A model generated the notes under the pieces. That model saw only the letters and a program-made list of their open reading frames with translations, was not told where the DNA came from and ran no database searches. A DNA stretch of 64,000 nt from Bostrychus sinensis (Eukaryota; Chordata; Actinopteri; Gobiiformes; Eleotridae): positions 27,318,431 to 27,382,430 of the forward strand of contig CM036247.1 of assembly GCA_020698575.1 (NCBI GenBank), written 5' to 3'. Within the stretch, counting starts at the first letter, position 1; each line of letters starts with the position of its first letter. Below, piece after piece: positions 22,959 through 34,500 of the stretch. Position numbers and translations under genes: made by a program.

Positions 22959-24894
22959 TATAAATGTGGCCTTCTTTCTATGCATTTACTTGTCTTGTTG
23001 ATAAAAAAAAAGCAATAAAAGCCACCCTGAATGTTTACAGCCTTTTGCAGCAGTGCTACAGCTGAAAATAAACCGATGCTTCCATGTCGTTCATTATGCC
23101 TTTGGCAAAAGACACTAATTTCTCCGTGTGGGGTATAATAGCACTGTCAAGGAGTTTTATACATAGCTGAACTCACACTCTTGTTCTAATTATGTTAAGC
23201 ATTATAGGAACTAAGTGGCTGTCAAAACAGTATGGTAATAATGGAGCTAAATTAAAACAATGTCTTTCCATTTAAGTGCGGACATTGACACAGCTTAGCG
23301 GGACAAACACAGCCACGGTTATTAATTGTTCCTTTACTTGTAAAATCGATGGCTATTACACCACATGGCTTTATGAGACTATACATCTAGCTGCAGTGCT
23401 TTAGGCTTCGGGATGGGTCAATTGGGCTGCAACAAGTTTGTGGCAGTAAAATAAAAAGGTCCTCCAAATGCCACTAATGGAAATAAAGCCCCACAGCGCA
23501 CAAATGACCTGCTATGGGGAGCAGAAAGTGAAAAATGTGAGTTTTATAACCCAGGGGGGAGAGGTTACTCAAATAAGTTGTTTGTCTTCGAACTTTGAAA
23601 ACTTTGCTGAGACCACTTGGTGTTTAGAAGAGGGACTAATGTGCAAGTTTGATTTCATATTGTCAAACATATTCAAGGTGATATTAAATTGTAAAGATAG
23701 CGTGCTGTTGTTTGATTAGTTATAAAATCTATTTACTTTTCCCTTCCATCATTATTTTAAAATGTACTGTCACAGTGGACTATTGATTATTGAGCTGGCA
23801 AAAAGCACTGTGAACAATTTCAATGCGAATGTTTAATAGTGTTGCACCATGGACAACAAAAAGTTAATTCTTGAAATTTAGTTTACAACTCTAAACACCC
23901 ATTTTACAAGGGCAGTATACAGGAGAAGGCATGGGGCCCAGTAGCCACAATTTTAGGTGTAGACTGTGAGTAGTCGCCAAAACAGAGTGGGGTGATCGAC
24001 ACAAGTGACATAGCAGGAATAGCTCTGATGTCTTTGGTGTAAACTGAAACTTTTAAGCAGACTTGCATACACAACATCGCTCGATTATTCTCGGTGTAAA
24101 TTTGGGGTCAAAGCCAAAGTGTGTTGTTGCTCATAAGTAATTTGTATTCTGTCTGAAACTTCTGCAGAAGCACTCGTATTTTTCATTTTATTTATTTTTT
24201 TTTTTAAATGGTGTGAATCATAAAGAAATGAATCTCAGGTCTGGGCTGGACAGAAAATCTAATCTATTCTAATCTAAAGCAGTATAATGTACCTTCCTAT
24301 ACTTATCTATACCCTATACCCTAATCCTACATATCAGAGGATTTTACTATAGATAATTACTGCCTGTCATTTTGATGGACAGGGTGGAAAAAATTCTGTC
24401 ATGAGTTATTTTTGTCCGTCATTGTATGCGTCCATATTAATATTAATTATGAATGTCTGCAATACCATTTTATTAGTAAGAATAGGCTACTAATATGTAA
24501 ATGCAATAAAAATTACTTTAATCCATTATCTGATTTTTTTATAAATTAATGTGTCTAAAATACAGCATTGCACGCTCGTGCCCCACATTCAAACACATTT
24601 AGGAGCAGCAGAACAATGCAGCTCTTTCCCCTGACGCAGCCTGAATATGCCAAAATACAAACTTTACACACTCTTTCCTATAGCTCTTTAAGAGCTGCAG
24701 GGTACTCAGCCTCAGACCAGTGGTGTCTGCAGCAGTACTATACAGCTGTACACGCTGTGCGTGGCCTACCTTTAAATGTTCCCCGTTAAATTCTCATTGT
24801 GCACAGAGCAGCGCAGAGCCATAGTGACGTGTGTATTTGGAAACATGTGCTGAGCTCTTCTTTTATTCAAGTGCGTAATAAAGCTACAGCTAAC
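22959..24894. other. No gene recognised; possible conserved non-coding block
   Basis: Positions 23040-23470 show higher complexity with TTATTAATTGTTCC and TAATTA-like cores and no repeat signature. From 24240 on the sequence becomes increasingly promoter-like up to 25157, which is described separately. Confidence 0.35.
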
Positions 24895-25158
24895 ATGGTG
24901 AGGGTCCCGGGATGGAAGCCAGTCTGGGCTTACACGGAGAAGACTGCGCGCTCCACGGCAGTCACTAAAAAGAAGCAAAAGGAAGAGGGCGTGTGTTTAT
25001 TGGAACCTTAAAGCTCACCGCACCTCTGTTTTGTGCTCATTTATTTTCAGACTTTGCAGGCCACAGACTGCAGAGCGCAGCTTAGTCTTAGTCCACGGTA
25101 TTTTAGGGTTTTTGGGTGTTTTAGTTTCAGCGTGAATCAGCCATGGCGCCCGCACAAG
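24560..25158 (+). other. CpG-rich block ending in ATG plus strong splice donor; candidate first exon
   Basis: GC and CpG content rise sharply between about 24560 and 25158. A Kozak-like CAGCCATGGCG begins at about 25139 with ATG at 25143. The frame runs MAPAQ plus one base (G), followed by a textbook donor, AAG/GTAAGT, at 25159. That phase (one base of a split codon) is the phase that exon 2 of grik3 accepts. The joint would lack a signal peptide. A second ATG at 24895 opens a 39-codon frame in the same block. It may be an alternative first exon, the first exon of an unrelated gene, the 5' part of a transposon gene, or chance. Confidence 0.3.
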
Positions 25159-26204
25159 GTAAGTCCAGTCCAGTCCAAGAAGTACAGTATCTGAAGCTGA
25201 TACAACGATGAAACTATAACAAAAAGTGATTTGATTAATTCATGCTGTTGCCATCTCCTGGACAGAACTGGGAATTGCAACTCCACCTTCTTTTTATTCT
25301 GTCAAAATGAAATTTCCATCAAAGCTCTAAATGCTCCATCAATGACGGAAAATTTTTGGTTACCCTAATCTCTGCTACCTATCTATAGACACCTATGGTC
25401 TACCCATCACAAACAGCATGATTTTAGTTTACAGCACCAAAAAAGCATGGACAAAAAGCATTCTGAGTGACATGGTACAGTCATATTGCAGTACTTTAAC
25501 GGTGCTGATACTCTGTAGCGTCATTGTTAGACAGGAACTAGTCCATTATATTTCTTAGTGGTGGGCGGACTCAGTTTGTTGTGTAAACTGTTTGGGGTCA
25601 CAATCAAAGTGCTTATTAACCAAAGTTGCCAAGGATACAGTGATTATCTGCATCCTGTGTTTATTGTTGAGAACTGGCATTGCTTGTTTGAAGGTGTACT
25701 ATCCTTGCAGCTACTTTTTGTGCACACTTGGTACTTTTTTTCTGTTGCTGCTGACCACCTTGTGTCCCATTGCGACAAAGCACCAAGGTTGCATATTTTT
25801 CCTGCTATCATATGCAAACACAAAACAATGGCAATGCGCGAGGAGCTGCGGACAGTGACGGACACGAACATCTTGGCACCGATTCGAGCTCCTGTCCACC
25901 TGGCTTTAGCTGCCATTGTGTCGCTCCCGGTTGTCTTGGCTCGACCATTGATTGAACTGGCGCTGAGGTGAGGATTTTGGCATGGAGAAGGGCTTTGCCG
26001 CTGTGGAAACAATAGGACGCAGATGGGGGAGGTGGAACTGCGGTGGGGAAATTGTTCGACGGAGGATCACAGTGTATTGTGTGGGTTTTCTGGAAAGAGA
26101 TTTGTGGTTTGTAAAAGGGCATGAGAGTCCCGCTGCTTGGTTTGGCTAATCAATTCTAAGCTGGACTGTCCTGCTATTGTGTCCCGACACCAAGAGGCAG
26201 TTTT
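25159..26204. other. No gene supported; long overlapping frames
   Basis: Frames of 60 to 137 codons overlap on both strands between 25558 and 26122. None has a recognised domain, and the mutual overlap of frames in all registers points to base composition (few AT-rich stops), not selection. The segment has a raised CpG content around 25840-26070. Confidence 0.35.
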
Positions 26205-26345
26205 TCTTGACTAAATTGACGGGGCCAAGTTTTTTAGCATGCTGTGCAAAGATACAGCCATTATTTTTAGTTTTGTAGAAGGGAGAGAAAGTCTTATTTT
26301 ATTTGAAGCATCCCCTATCAGGCCCAATTGTAACTGCGGTGTGCT
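26205..26345 (+). repeat. Diverged local duplication, copy 1
   Basis: It aligns over about 140 bases with 27836-27982, including AGCCATTATTT, AGAAGGGAGAG, ATTTGAAGCA and GCGGTG. Many differences are C-to-T or G-to-A type, as if this copy had lost CpGs. Function and origin are unknown. Confidence 0.65.
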
Positions 26346-26767
26346 ATGACTGGATCATACAGTGTATTGTATGTGCCATAAATAGAATGTTTTTGACAGT
26401 ACGAAATGGCAATATATACATTTGTAATGCATGTGTTGAATGACACTGAATTAGTTTGGCATTGATTCCGCAGCATTAAAAAAGGTTGAGGATTTTGTAG
26501 CTTGAGAAATGCACTTTTTTACTGGCATCAAAAAGCACAGCAGGTGTTTTAGGAATAGGATTGCCTTGTGTTACAAGATACAGGATGTATGCGGTTAAGT
26601 GATGATTTGGCCCATTTATATTTTTGGACAATTATCAGCAGGGATCAGTAGTAGAAAATCCTCATTGTCAAATACGTAAAATTTACAAGCAAATACTGAC
26701 AAATTAATGGTAAAAACTGGCAGGTGGAGTTGGCAGAGATATACTGTAATACAAATACAGTGACACT

Positions 26768-27231
26768 CAGGGCTTGACATTAACAACCAGCCAAATGCAG
26801 GTAGATTTTCATTTTGGCTAGTGACACAAAAACTCCCACTAGATACTTTGGCTGGTTGGATTTTATGCATACCTAGGCCTTTATCATCACTTCAGAAGTT
26901 AGGCCTGAATTTCTGTTGCTTTGCTCAAGTTTCTTAATTTCATGATGAATTACTATATAAAAAAGAATATGTAATTAGATGTAGTAATTTAAAGAATATT
27001 ACATGTTTTGAAAGATGTGACACCACAGCAGCACAGAGATAAACTTTATTCTGCCTATAGGTAATCCTGTTTTATTATATTTGATAAATCCCTGTCCATG
27101 CACAAAACAATATTTTATATTTCTTTAAGCTTATTGTGTACTATAAAATATACACAGAAACTCCATTAAACAAACAAACAAAAAAAACTTGTCTCGGGGC
27201 CAGTGAGCAAAAAAGTAAATGTCCATCCCTG
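26768..27231. mobile_element. Non-autonomous hAT-like element with 8-bp target duplication
   Basis: The left end CAGGGCTTGACATTAACAAC pairs with the complement of the right end, CAGGGATGGACATTTACTTT. Flanks are GTGACACT (26760-26767) and ATGACACT (27232-27239), 7 of 8 identical. The interior contains no transposase frame. The CAGGG termini and 8-bp duplication define hAT affiliation. Confidence 0.88.
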
Positions 27232-27366
27232 ATGACACTATAGAGCATTTTTTACAGTTGTTTGTACAGTACATTATTGTAAAAATAACTAATGGTTTGC
27301 ACTGGTGAGTGACCACGAGTCACATTAACATGGCGAAAATAAGGGTCAAGTCTTCAGCAAGCTAAA

Positions 27367-27804
27367 TTTTTTACTCGAGTAAAATTATTGTTACTTCAAA
27401 ATAATTATTCCATTAGTGAAAAATCTACTACTCCCAATATTACTACTAATACATTACTCTGCTACATTAAACATTGGTCCTTAGTTGCAAGGCAAGTGTA
27501 AGAAGCGCAATGCCATCAAAGTAAAAACAAAAACAAAAAAAAAACAGATTTTGACAATTTCTAATTGCTAAAAGTCTTTAATAAGCAGCATTTTACTTTA
27601 AACTTTTACCAGGTAAAAGTTTATTTTAGCAAAAAGTACTCTAGGTGTGGGGTTAAATTCTGGTTGGCTCATGACAAATCATCTCTAGCCACAAGGGGTC
27701 AGAAGCCAGTGTACTCCTTGCCCCAGCCACAAGCACATTCAGTTAAAAAAATAAAAATAAAAAAAGTTAGTTACTGTTCTTGAGTAAAAGTGGTTCCACC
27801 TCTG
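27367..27804 (-). mobile_element. hAT-like element with ACTTAAGTAAAGTA-type interior, left end uncertain
   Basis: The right end GTAAAAGTGGTTCCACCTCTG is the complement of a CAG-GGTGGAACC terminus, as seen in the element at 30607 (CAGTGGTGGAAGG). Interior TTACTCGAGTAAAATTA and AGTAAAAGT motifs agree with that family. A family C SINE-like fragment lies inside (27684-27745). No flanking duplication was found because the left end is eroded. Confidence 0.6.
27684..27745 (+). repeat. Fragment of SINE-like repeat family C
   Basis: CTAGCCACAAGGGGTCAGAA and CCAGTGTACTCCTTGCCCCA match the 5' half of the family C copies at 28637 and 38033. Confidence 0.6.
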
Positions 27805-27835
27805 AACTTCACCAGTCTTGTTTTTTCTCTCCCTA

Positions 27836-27982
27836 CTTTTTAAGTAAACTGACAGAGCCTATAGTGTTTAAGCATGCAGCACAGAGACACGGCCATTATT
27901 TCTACTTTAGCAGAAGGGAGAGCAGGTATTTTCATTTGAAGCACGCCCCATCGGCCCCAATCACAAGCGCGGTGCCCGGTGC
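27836..27982 (+). repeat. Diverged local duplication, copy 2 (CpG-retaining)
   Basis: Partner of 26205-26345, separated from it by about 1.5 kb that contains two hAT-like elements. This copy keeps CpGs where copy 1 has TG or CA. Confidence 0.65.
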
Positions 27983-28636
27983 GATTCCGAGCACAGCCTC
28001 CCACCCTGACAGATTATCCGCCGTGAATGTTTGGGAATGATAATGAGATCAAAACACCTCAGTAAGCCGGGAAGAGAGGGCGGAGACTGGAGAAGGCAGA
28101 GTGGAACGGGAATGCGGGCTGAGCGATGGCTGCGATAAATTGCAGAAGCAGAGGCACTTGAGCATAAAATTAGATTTTACAAATGTGTTGTTACCTGACA
28201 GTTCTGTGACAGAGGAGATATCACAACATTATAGAGCTGCATGAGGAGCACTAATCGTATCAAATAAATAAGAGGCCCTCTCAGCTGTGATGGAGATCCG
28301 ATGTGGACACTGAGTTGGAGGAAGAAATAACATAATTAAAAGAGCCTTTCCCATTATGCTTTCAAACATTAGGAGCCTGAATTCAATTTATATGATAATA
28401 CATTATGTTCTGTAAAAGCTGCACACAATGACACATTTGTCTAATGACTGTACCACTTAAAATTTGCCACTTACGGGCACATTTTGAAGAAATAATTCTG
28501 TGTTTTTCTACTTTATATGCATCTTAAATTTGATCTAGTGCCTCTTAAAGCAGCAGAACACACTGCTTCTATCTATTACAATTGGAATTTGCATTTAAAT
28601 TTGATAATACTGTAAAATCTAGATTACATAATTTAG
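27983..28636. other. Non-repetitive block, GC-richer at its start
   Basis: Positions 27983-28340 are relatively rich in GC with no repeat match and could be conserved non-coding sequence. The remainder is AT-rich and empty. Confidence 0.35.
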
Positions 28637-28765
28637 CCACAAGGAGTCACAAGCCAATGTACTCTCTGTGCCAGTCCCAAGCCTGGATGAATGTAGAAAA
28701 ACCTATGCCAAATCAACAAGAAGCAGATGTGTGGTCACTTGACCCCAGTAGGGAACGCTGAAAGT
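28637..28765 (+). repeat. SINE-like repeat, family C, plus copy
   Basis: AGCCACAAGGAGTCACAAGC, CAATGTACTCTCTGTGCCAG and TATGCCAAATCAACAAGAAG follow the family order, ending in GACCCCAGTAGGG. Confidence 0.7.
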
Positions 28766-30484
28766 AAAATCTACAGTAAATAAAAGTACTTTTACCACGA
28801 TTTACCATAATTTATTTGCAATATCCATCAGTGGTGATGTATGCCCACAAAGAAAAACATTTTAGAAAACAATTACATGGCACATTATTGGTGGTGCACT
28901 AAGTTAAATACATCATTAAGAGGACAAAGAAGCAAATAAATCAGTGTGAATGATGAACAGTGGCTCTAATTCAGTTTTAATCCAAAAGGCTTAGCAGGAA
29001 CGCACCGCACTGAAACGGGCTTTAGCTGCACAAGCATCAGCCGCTAACTACTCGTCTGAGGCATTTACATTTGTCAAGGTGCAATGCATTAGGATCAGAA
29101 TTGACATGCAAATAAATGTACATGTGGAATAAGTTTGCATTGTTGCACTCAAGTTATACCTTTTAAAAAGCATAAGGGATAAAATAAAAGATGTCGTTTG
29201 AAGGTGTGGTCTGTGTAGGTTCTCAGTCATTCAGAAAAAAATCAGTAAAAAAGGTTGAACAAGAAGGTCATCTCGACAAGGTTTGTTTTTGGAAGACATT
29301 TTGCCCTTACTCTGAACAGTTTAATCATTTCCAAGGAAAACTGCTGTTAGAATGGATCTATATACAGTAGATCCGTCCCAGAGGGAGTGGTTAAACCTGA
29401 TGAGACTCAGAGCAGTAAACAACAATCATCAGCTGAATGTCCTGGACTGGAGTCTAGGGCAGGGTCGTAACCTCTGAGCCATTAGCATAAGGTGCCTCTG
29501 TTGATGGGCTACCCTTGGGGCTACCCTGAAAAAAAAAAAAAAAAAAAAAAACTTTTACATGGAAACAAAAAATAAACTAATAAATGTGTGTTTTTGAAAG
29601 TAATAAATATTTAATTATTATGGCCCCCCTTCAGTCTTGGGGCTCTGGAAGTTGTCTTGTTTTTTTTCCCCCATTGCAACCTTCATGATCTATGATATTT
29701 AACAAACTGAACTTGTCCGTTTAGCCTTTCCTTACAACTCACTCTTTCTGCCCAACACCTTTTTACCTGCTACATTCAATATAACACCTTGGGATCATGT
29801 GAGCAGTGTGTTTGAACAGGCGGGCTGTGGGGGGAGCAAACATGGGAAGAGCGAGCGTGTCCGAGATCAAACACAGTGCATGTTCCAGCGCGGCGACTGT
29901 GCTAACTAATGAGCCAACATGCTGCCTGGCACCTTTAATTAAACTGCAGCACTCATTTCCTCTGCTGATACTTATCATTGATTAAATGTAACAGATTTAC
30001 TGGCCCGCTCCCTCGGCTACAGCACGTGTGGCAAAAATCGAGCAGCCAACTTTCGGGGCTCGCTATTGTGTAACAGTCGGGTCCCTGGCATTGTGTTGAT
30101 ACTGCATAATTACGAAAGGAACATATTCCCCCTTCCCAAAAAAAAAAAAAAAAAAAATTGGCTGTCTTTCCGGAGCGTTTATGGTAATTTGTGCGAGCTT
30201 TGTGCCGGTCATTGTTTCCCCGTTGTCATTGTGTAAACGGAGTGCTGTTTCACGTCCAGGGAGACAGGACGCTATTCAAGATCAGGTATCCCAACAGTAG
30301 AAAGGAAGAGTACAAAAGCGCAGCAGTCAGAATTGCACATGTATCTGAAAGCATAAAGTAGTCTCATTTTCTCAGCAAAAGGAAGTGGGTCTGAAACTTC
30401 TCCCATTCAAGCAGTTTCTATTGATGAATAATAACTGCTACACACTTTATGTGATGCTTTGTTTTGCTCATTGGTGGAGTATTT
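28766..30484. other. No gene recognised; candidate conserved block and A-runs
   Basis: A-runs lie at about 29530-29551 and 30138-30158. Positions 29790-30270 are CpG-rich for this window, carry ATAATTACG and ACGTGTGGC-like words and show no repeat structure, so they are a candidate regulatory block. Nothing coding was supported. Confidence 0.35.
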
Positions 30485-30550
30485 ATGCTGGATGCCCTTT
30501 CTGGTGCATTCTTATTCATTTATCTGGGCTTGGGGCTGGCTTGTGGCTGG
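30485..30550 (-). repeat. Fragment of SINE-like repeat family C, minus
   Basis: It contains TGCTGGATGCCCTTTCTGG and ATTTATCTGGGCTTGGGGCT, the reverse complement of the family C core. Confidence 0.6.
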
Positions 30551-30606
30551 ATTGCCTTGTAAAAGCAACCATTTTTGTTTATGTCGGTACTGTCCCCTGT
30601 TTTCTG

Positions 30607-31199
30607 CAGTGGTGGAAGGTGTTCTCAATTTCTTTACTTCAGTAAAAGTACAGATAAAGGAGCAATACATTACTCAAGTAAAGTAAAGTATCAACTTAAA
30701 ATTTCTACTTAAATAAAAGTACTCACTTTTAAATGTACTTGCAAGTAAAAAAGTTAAAGTATTTTGCACAGACTTGACAACTGATGAATGTGTTAAATGT
30801 GAGGGATTTTGTTGATTCCAGATAAAAAAATAAAATAAAAAAAAACTGGTGCAGTTGAAAAAAGAAAACTGAATCTGTCGCTGAGTTCTTCTGTCTTTAT
30901 TATTCTGATGTTTTTAAAGGAGTACTACTTTACTGGATCTTTTATATTTAAGTACTATGTGTCTACAATGAGGTCACAAAAACACATGATTTTAAACCAA
31001 AACTCAAAATACTTTTTCTTCAAGACAATTTAAAAATGGAGTAGTGGAGTAAAATTACAGATACTTGCTCTAAAATGTAGTGAAGTAAAAGTAAAAGCTC
31101 TACTTGTGGAATTTTCTCAAATTAAATACAGATACATGAAGATTATACTTAAGTAAAGTAATTTAAGTAAGTACTTTTACTTGTTACATTCTATCACGG
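30607..31199. mobile_element. Non-autonomous hAT-like element, 593 bp, perfect 8-bp target duplication
   Basis: It starts CAGTGGTGGAAGGTG and ends TTCTATCACGG, whose complement is a diverged version of the start. GTTTTCTG stands on both sides (30599-30606 and 31200-31207), an exact 8-bp duplication. The interior is filled with short TTACTTAAGTAAAGTA-like palindromic motifs near both ends and has no coding frame. The family is common in fish genomes. Confidence 0.92.
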
Positions 31200-31309
31200 G
31201 TTTTCTGATTGGTTTTTGTTTCGTTTGCTTCGCCCCCCTGGAAATATACCAGACTCATTTATGTATAGATTAGTAAAAAAAAAAAAAAAATAGCACTCGA
31301 GAGCGCAGA

Positions 31310-31505
31310 CCCCCCACCAAGGCACTGGCTCTATCTCACAATGGTAAAGACATGGTACCCAGAGCTTAAGTCAAACTGGGCATCATCTAGTTCAAGGGTA
31401 AATGCTCTATTGAGCCCTTATATCTCCCTAAATTAACCGTTGTTTCCTTACTCCCCCCTTCTCGCCTTTGTTAGTATCTTTGGCCCTATCTTGCAATGGT
31501 ACAGA
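31310..31505 (-). repeat. tRNA-headed SINE-like repeat, family D, minus copy
   Basis: AAGGCACTGGCTCTATCTCA, CAATGGTAAAGACATGGTAC, GGGTAAATGCTCTATTGAGC and CCCTATCTTGCAATGGTACA occur in order. The complement carries the tRNA-like GCTCAATAGAGCATTTACCC. Confidence 0.7.
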
Positions 31506-34500
31506 ATAACAAATATATATATATTTTTTTCCCACTTACTGACCTTTACTGAAATTGTCATCAACATTGGACAATTGCTTCAGGGCCAACTCCTGGCATA
31601 AAGACTCTATGCGGTTGTTTACGGCCACAACCACTAGGGGGGCCACATGATCAGGAAGGTTCTGACTGCATTCAATTCAATTTAGATGCACACGTTTTCA
31701 TTTTCAATTACTAGTGGCATTTGTAAAGTTCATTTTGGTTTGCAACATGGAATATTAAACCCAAGTAATATTAAAGAGTAAAATGGGCCCTAAGAGAAAA
31801 TTTAGGAGTCGTGCTGAAGGGTGGAAAATAAAGTCAAAGATTTGTGATTAATTAATTTCTTACTTAAATATTATATCATATACTGTCTGTATTTAGGCCT
31901 GCTATGTGTATGTGTTATTTGGTGGGCCACAAACAAAATGTTTAGGGCCACCAAAAGCCTAGCATTTTCCATTGGCAGCAAGGAGTTGGGTTTATAACAA
32001 GCTCGATATATCATGCCACAGCGGCCAATAAAAATAAAATATGTATGTATCCTGCTTAACAGGTTCTGGATTCCCTGAAATATGAAGTTTTATTGGGAAA
32101 AAGCAGAAAGAAAGGCAGTGTTGTGGGGTGTAACTGTAAGTAAGGTCATATTTGCAGCTAGCAGAAAAAGTCTTGTAATTGATCCTGGCTGTGCTTTTTA
32201 CCAATTTCAGCCCGCACAAGGGCAGCGCACTGGTAACCGTTTTTACCTCAGCTGTAAAAAAAGAGCAAATACTGAAAGTGACCTTGCCTGATGGAAAATG
32301 TGCATAATACACATTCTGAAGCAAAGATAGAGAGCCAGCAGGTGGAAAATAGCAAGAGAACTGGCACTTTCTAATGTGATAAATGATACTGTAATGAACA
32401 ATTTTGGAACTTCAAATTAATTAAAAAATGTCCTTACTTCTTTAAATAGGCAATCTGATTAAACAAATATTAACTCTCACATCACTGCTTCCTAAAACAA
32501 CACTGGATTCACATATTTGATAGTAGTAACAATATAGCATATAATCCTAGAAATGTGAGAGCATAGAGCTGTGGGAACGTATAGCTTCAGGCACAGAAGT
32601 CATTTTCCACAAAAAAATTAACCTACCAACTAATCATAACTGTTTATTTTAAATTGGGGGAGCTTTACACAGTGTTTTGTTTCTCTCATTGGTTGTATAT
32701 TGTTCAAATTGCCTCTTATTATGTGGATGTTGTTGGTGCCTTGTGTTTTTTGGTGAGTTTCTATCTGCATTCTTTGTTCCGCACAGGGCCGTCACAATAG
32801 GGCAGGCAAGGAAGGCAATTGGCCAGGGCCCAGAGCTGAAGGGGGATGGGGGCCCAAGGATGATCATTTACCTGTACAACAGTGAACAAGCTGTTTCAGT
32901 GTCTGGAAAACAAACCACTGAAGTGATGCGGCCTTGCAGTTCTCCTAAAAGGACCAGCCTAAAATATTGTTTACCATCAAAAATGCAAATACCCTTTTTG
33001 GGGTAATACTGTACACTGAGCCCTATAGAGTGGAGTTTGATGATTTAATTACCAGGTTGACTCAGAAAGCCTTGCCTTACATGACAACACTAAATCCACA
33101 GCTAAAACTAAATCACTAAAATGACTTCCCAACCTGACAGTATAGACAGGTTTATGTCTTCAAACCGGCACACAGAAATAGCACAAACAACCCGTGGCAT
33201 TACTCTTTTTGATCGACTTTGTTTTGGCAGACATCCTGTCACTCAGATCGTGCTCTTTGAAGTGTGCTCTCTTAAATGCAGACCATGTTATAAATAAATA
33301 TATTCAGTCTTACCCAGATGATTGGGAGCTGAGCGCACTAAGCTGGCTCGCAGGCAGCCTGCCACTTCCAGCGTTCTGGAGTAGGTTTAACATGTGCACA
33401 TGCCCACGATGTTTGTTGCACAACATGTGCAGCTTTCATGCTACATTGTGGATTTTTTTTTTTTTTTTTTTTTTTTTTGCAAGAGCATGTAGTAGGAATG
33501 TACGAAGCCTCTGATTTTGCCTCAGCTCAGCATGGCTCCATTCCTCCAGGCCCTGCAGACCTTACTGAGTCTGTCTGAAAAAGGTGCTCATTCACATCAA
33601 AGAATTTCAAACCTTTTCTTAACAAGGCACATTCCTTTCATAATCTAACATTTATTGATTTGGTTGAGAATATTATCTACCCTTAAGTATTGGTTTATTA
33701 ACATTTAATACAGCTGTAAGCGGAGACACGGCAGGTAAAACACATTTTCTTCAACTTAAAGGTTTGGGACAGTTTGCTCCCTTAATATGTAAGCTATACC
33801 CCCCCACCCCACCCCAAAAAAAGAAGAAAAAAAAGTCAAAATTACACATCAAGGGGTTTAGTTTAATACATTTACTCACTTGTGTTTATAGATTTCTTTT
33901 TGAAATATAAATTCCAAAGGCTGTTTTCTCAAAGTGAGTTTTTCCTCACACTCTGAGTCAGATATTTCCACTTAGGAGCACCTACAAACACCAAAATTCT
34001 CAGTCTTGTACTTAACTATATTTTGAAGGCTTTTGCAGTGACATTTGATGATATGTTTTTCCTAGCCTGATTTATTAGGCATTTTACTCCCAAAAAAACA
34101 AGGCAAAATTTGACAATTTTACAACTATTGTCAGTATTTTGTAATTTACTAAAAGACAAAATAATATATCAGTAATCTCCTCTGTAAAAGCCTTTTTATG
34201 TAACATGTTCACAAAATGAACCAATATTGTTAAACCTGGCTTTATCCAGTATACTTTTTTTAATGTATGCAAATTTGCACATACATATATAATGTCTAAT
34301 TTTCAGTATCAAAGTCATATATTTCTAAAGACTTGGGGTGCCCTGGGGAGTAGGTCCCTACTTACTAAAGAAACAATATTGTGTCATTTAATCACACATT
34401 TTACCAGAGATTAAATTATCCAAATTTGGCATGCACCTTGATAAAATGAGTTAATTACTAAAAATGAATTATCTAAATTATTGAAAAAATAAAAAAGCAT

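Noticed and set aside
25558..26122. Several long overlapping frames on both strands (up to 137 codons)
   Set aside because: Frames overlap in almost every register, none shows a known domain, and no splice pattern supports them.
31581..31992. Possible DNA transposon between CAGGGCCAACTCC and GGAGTTGGGTT
   Set aside because: The inverted match is weak and the flanks show no duplication.
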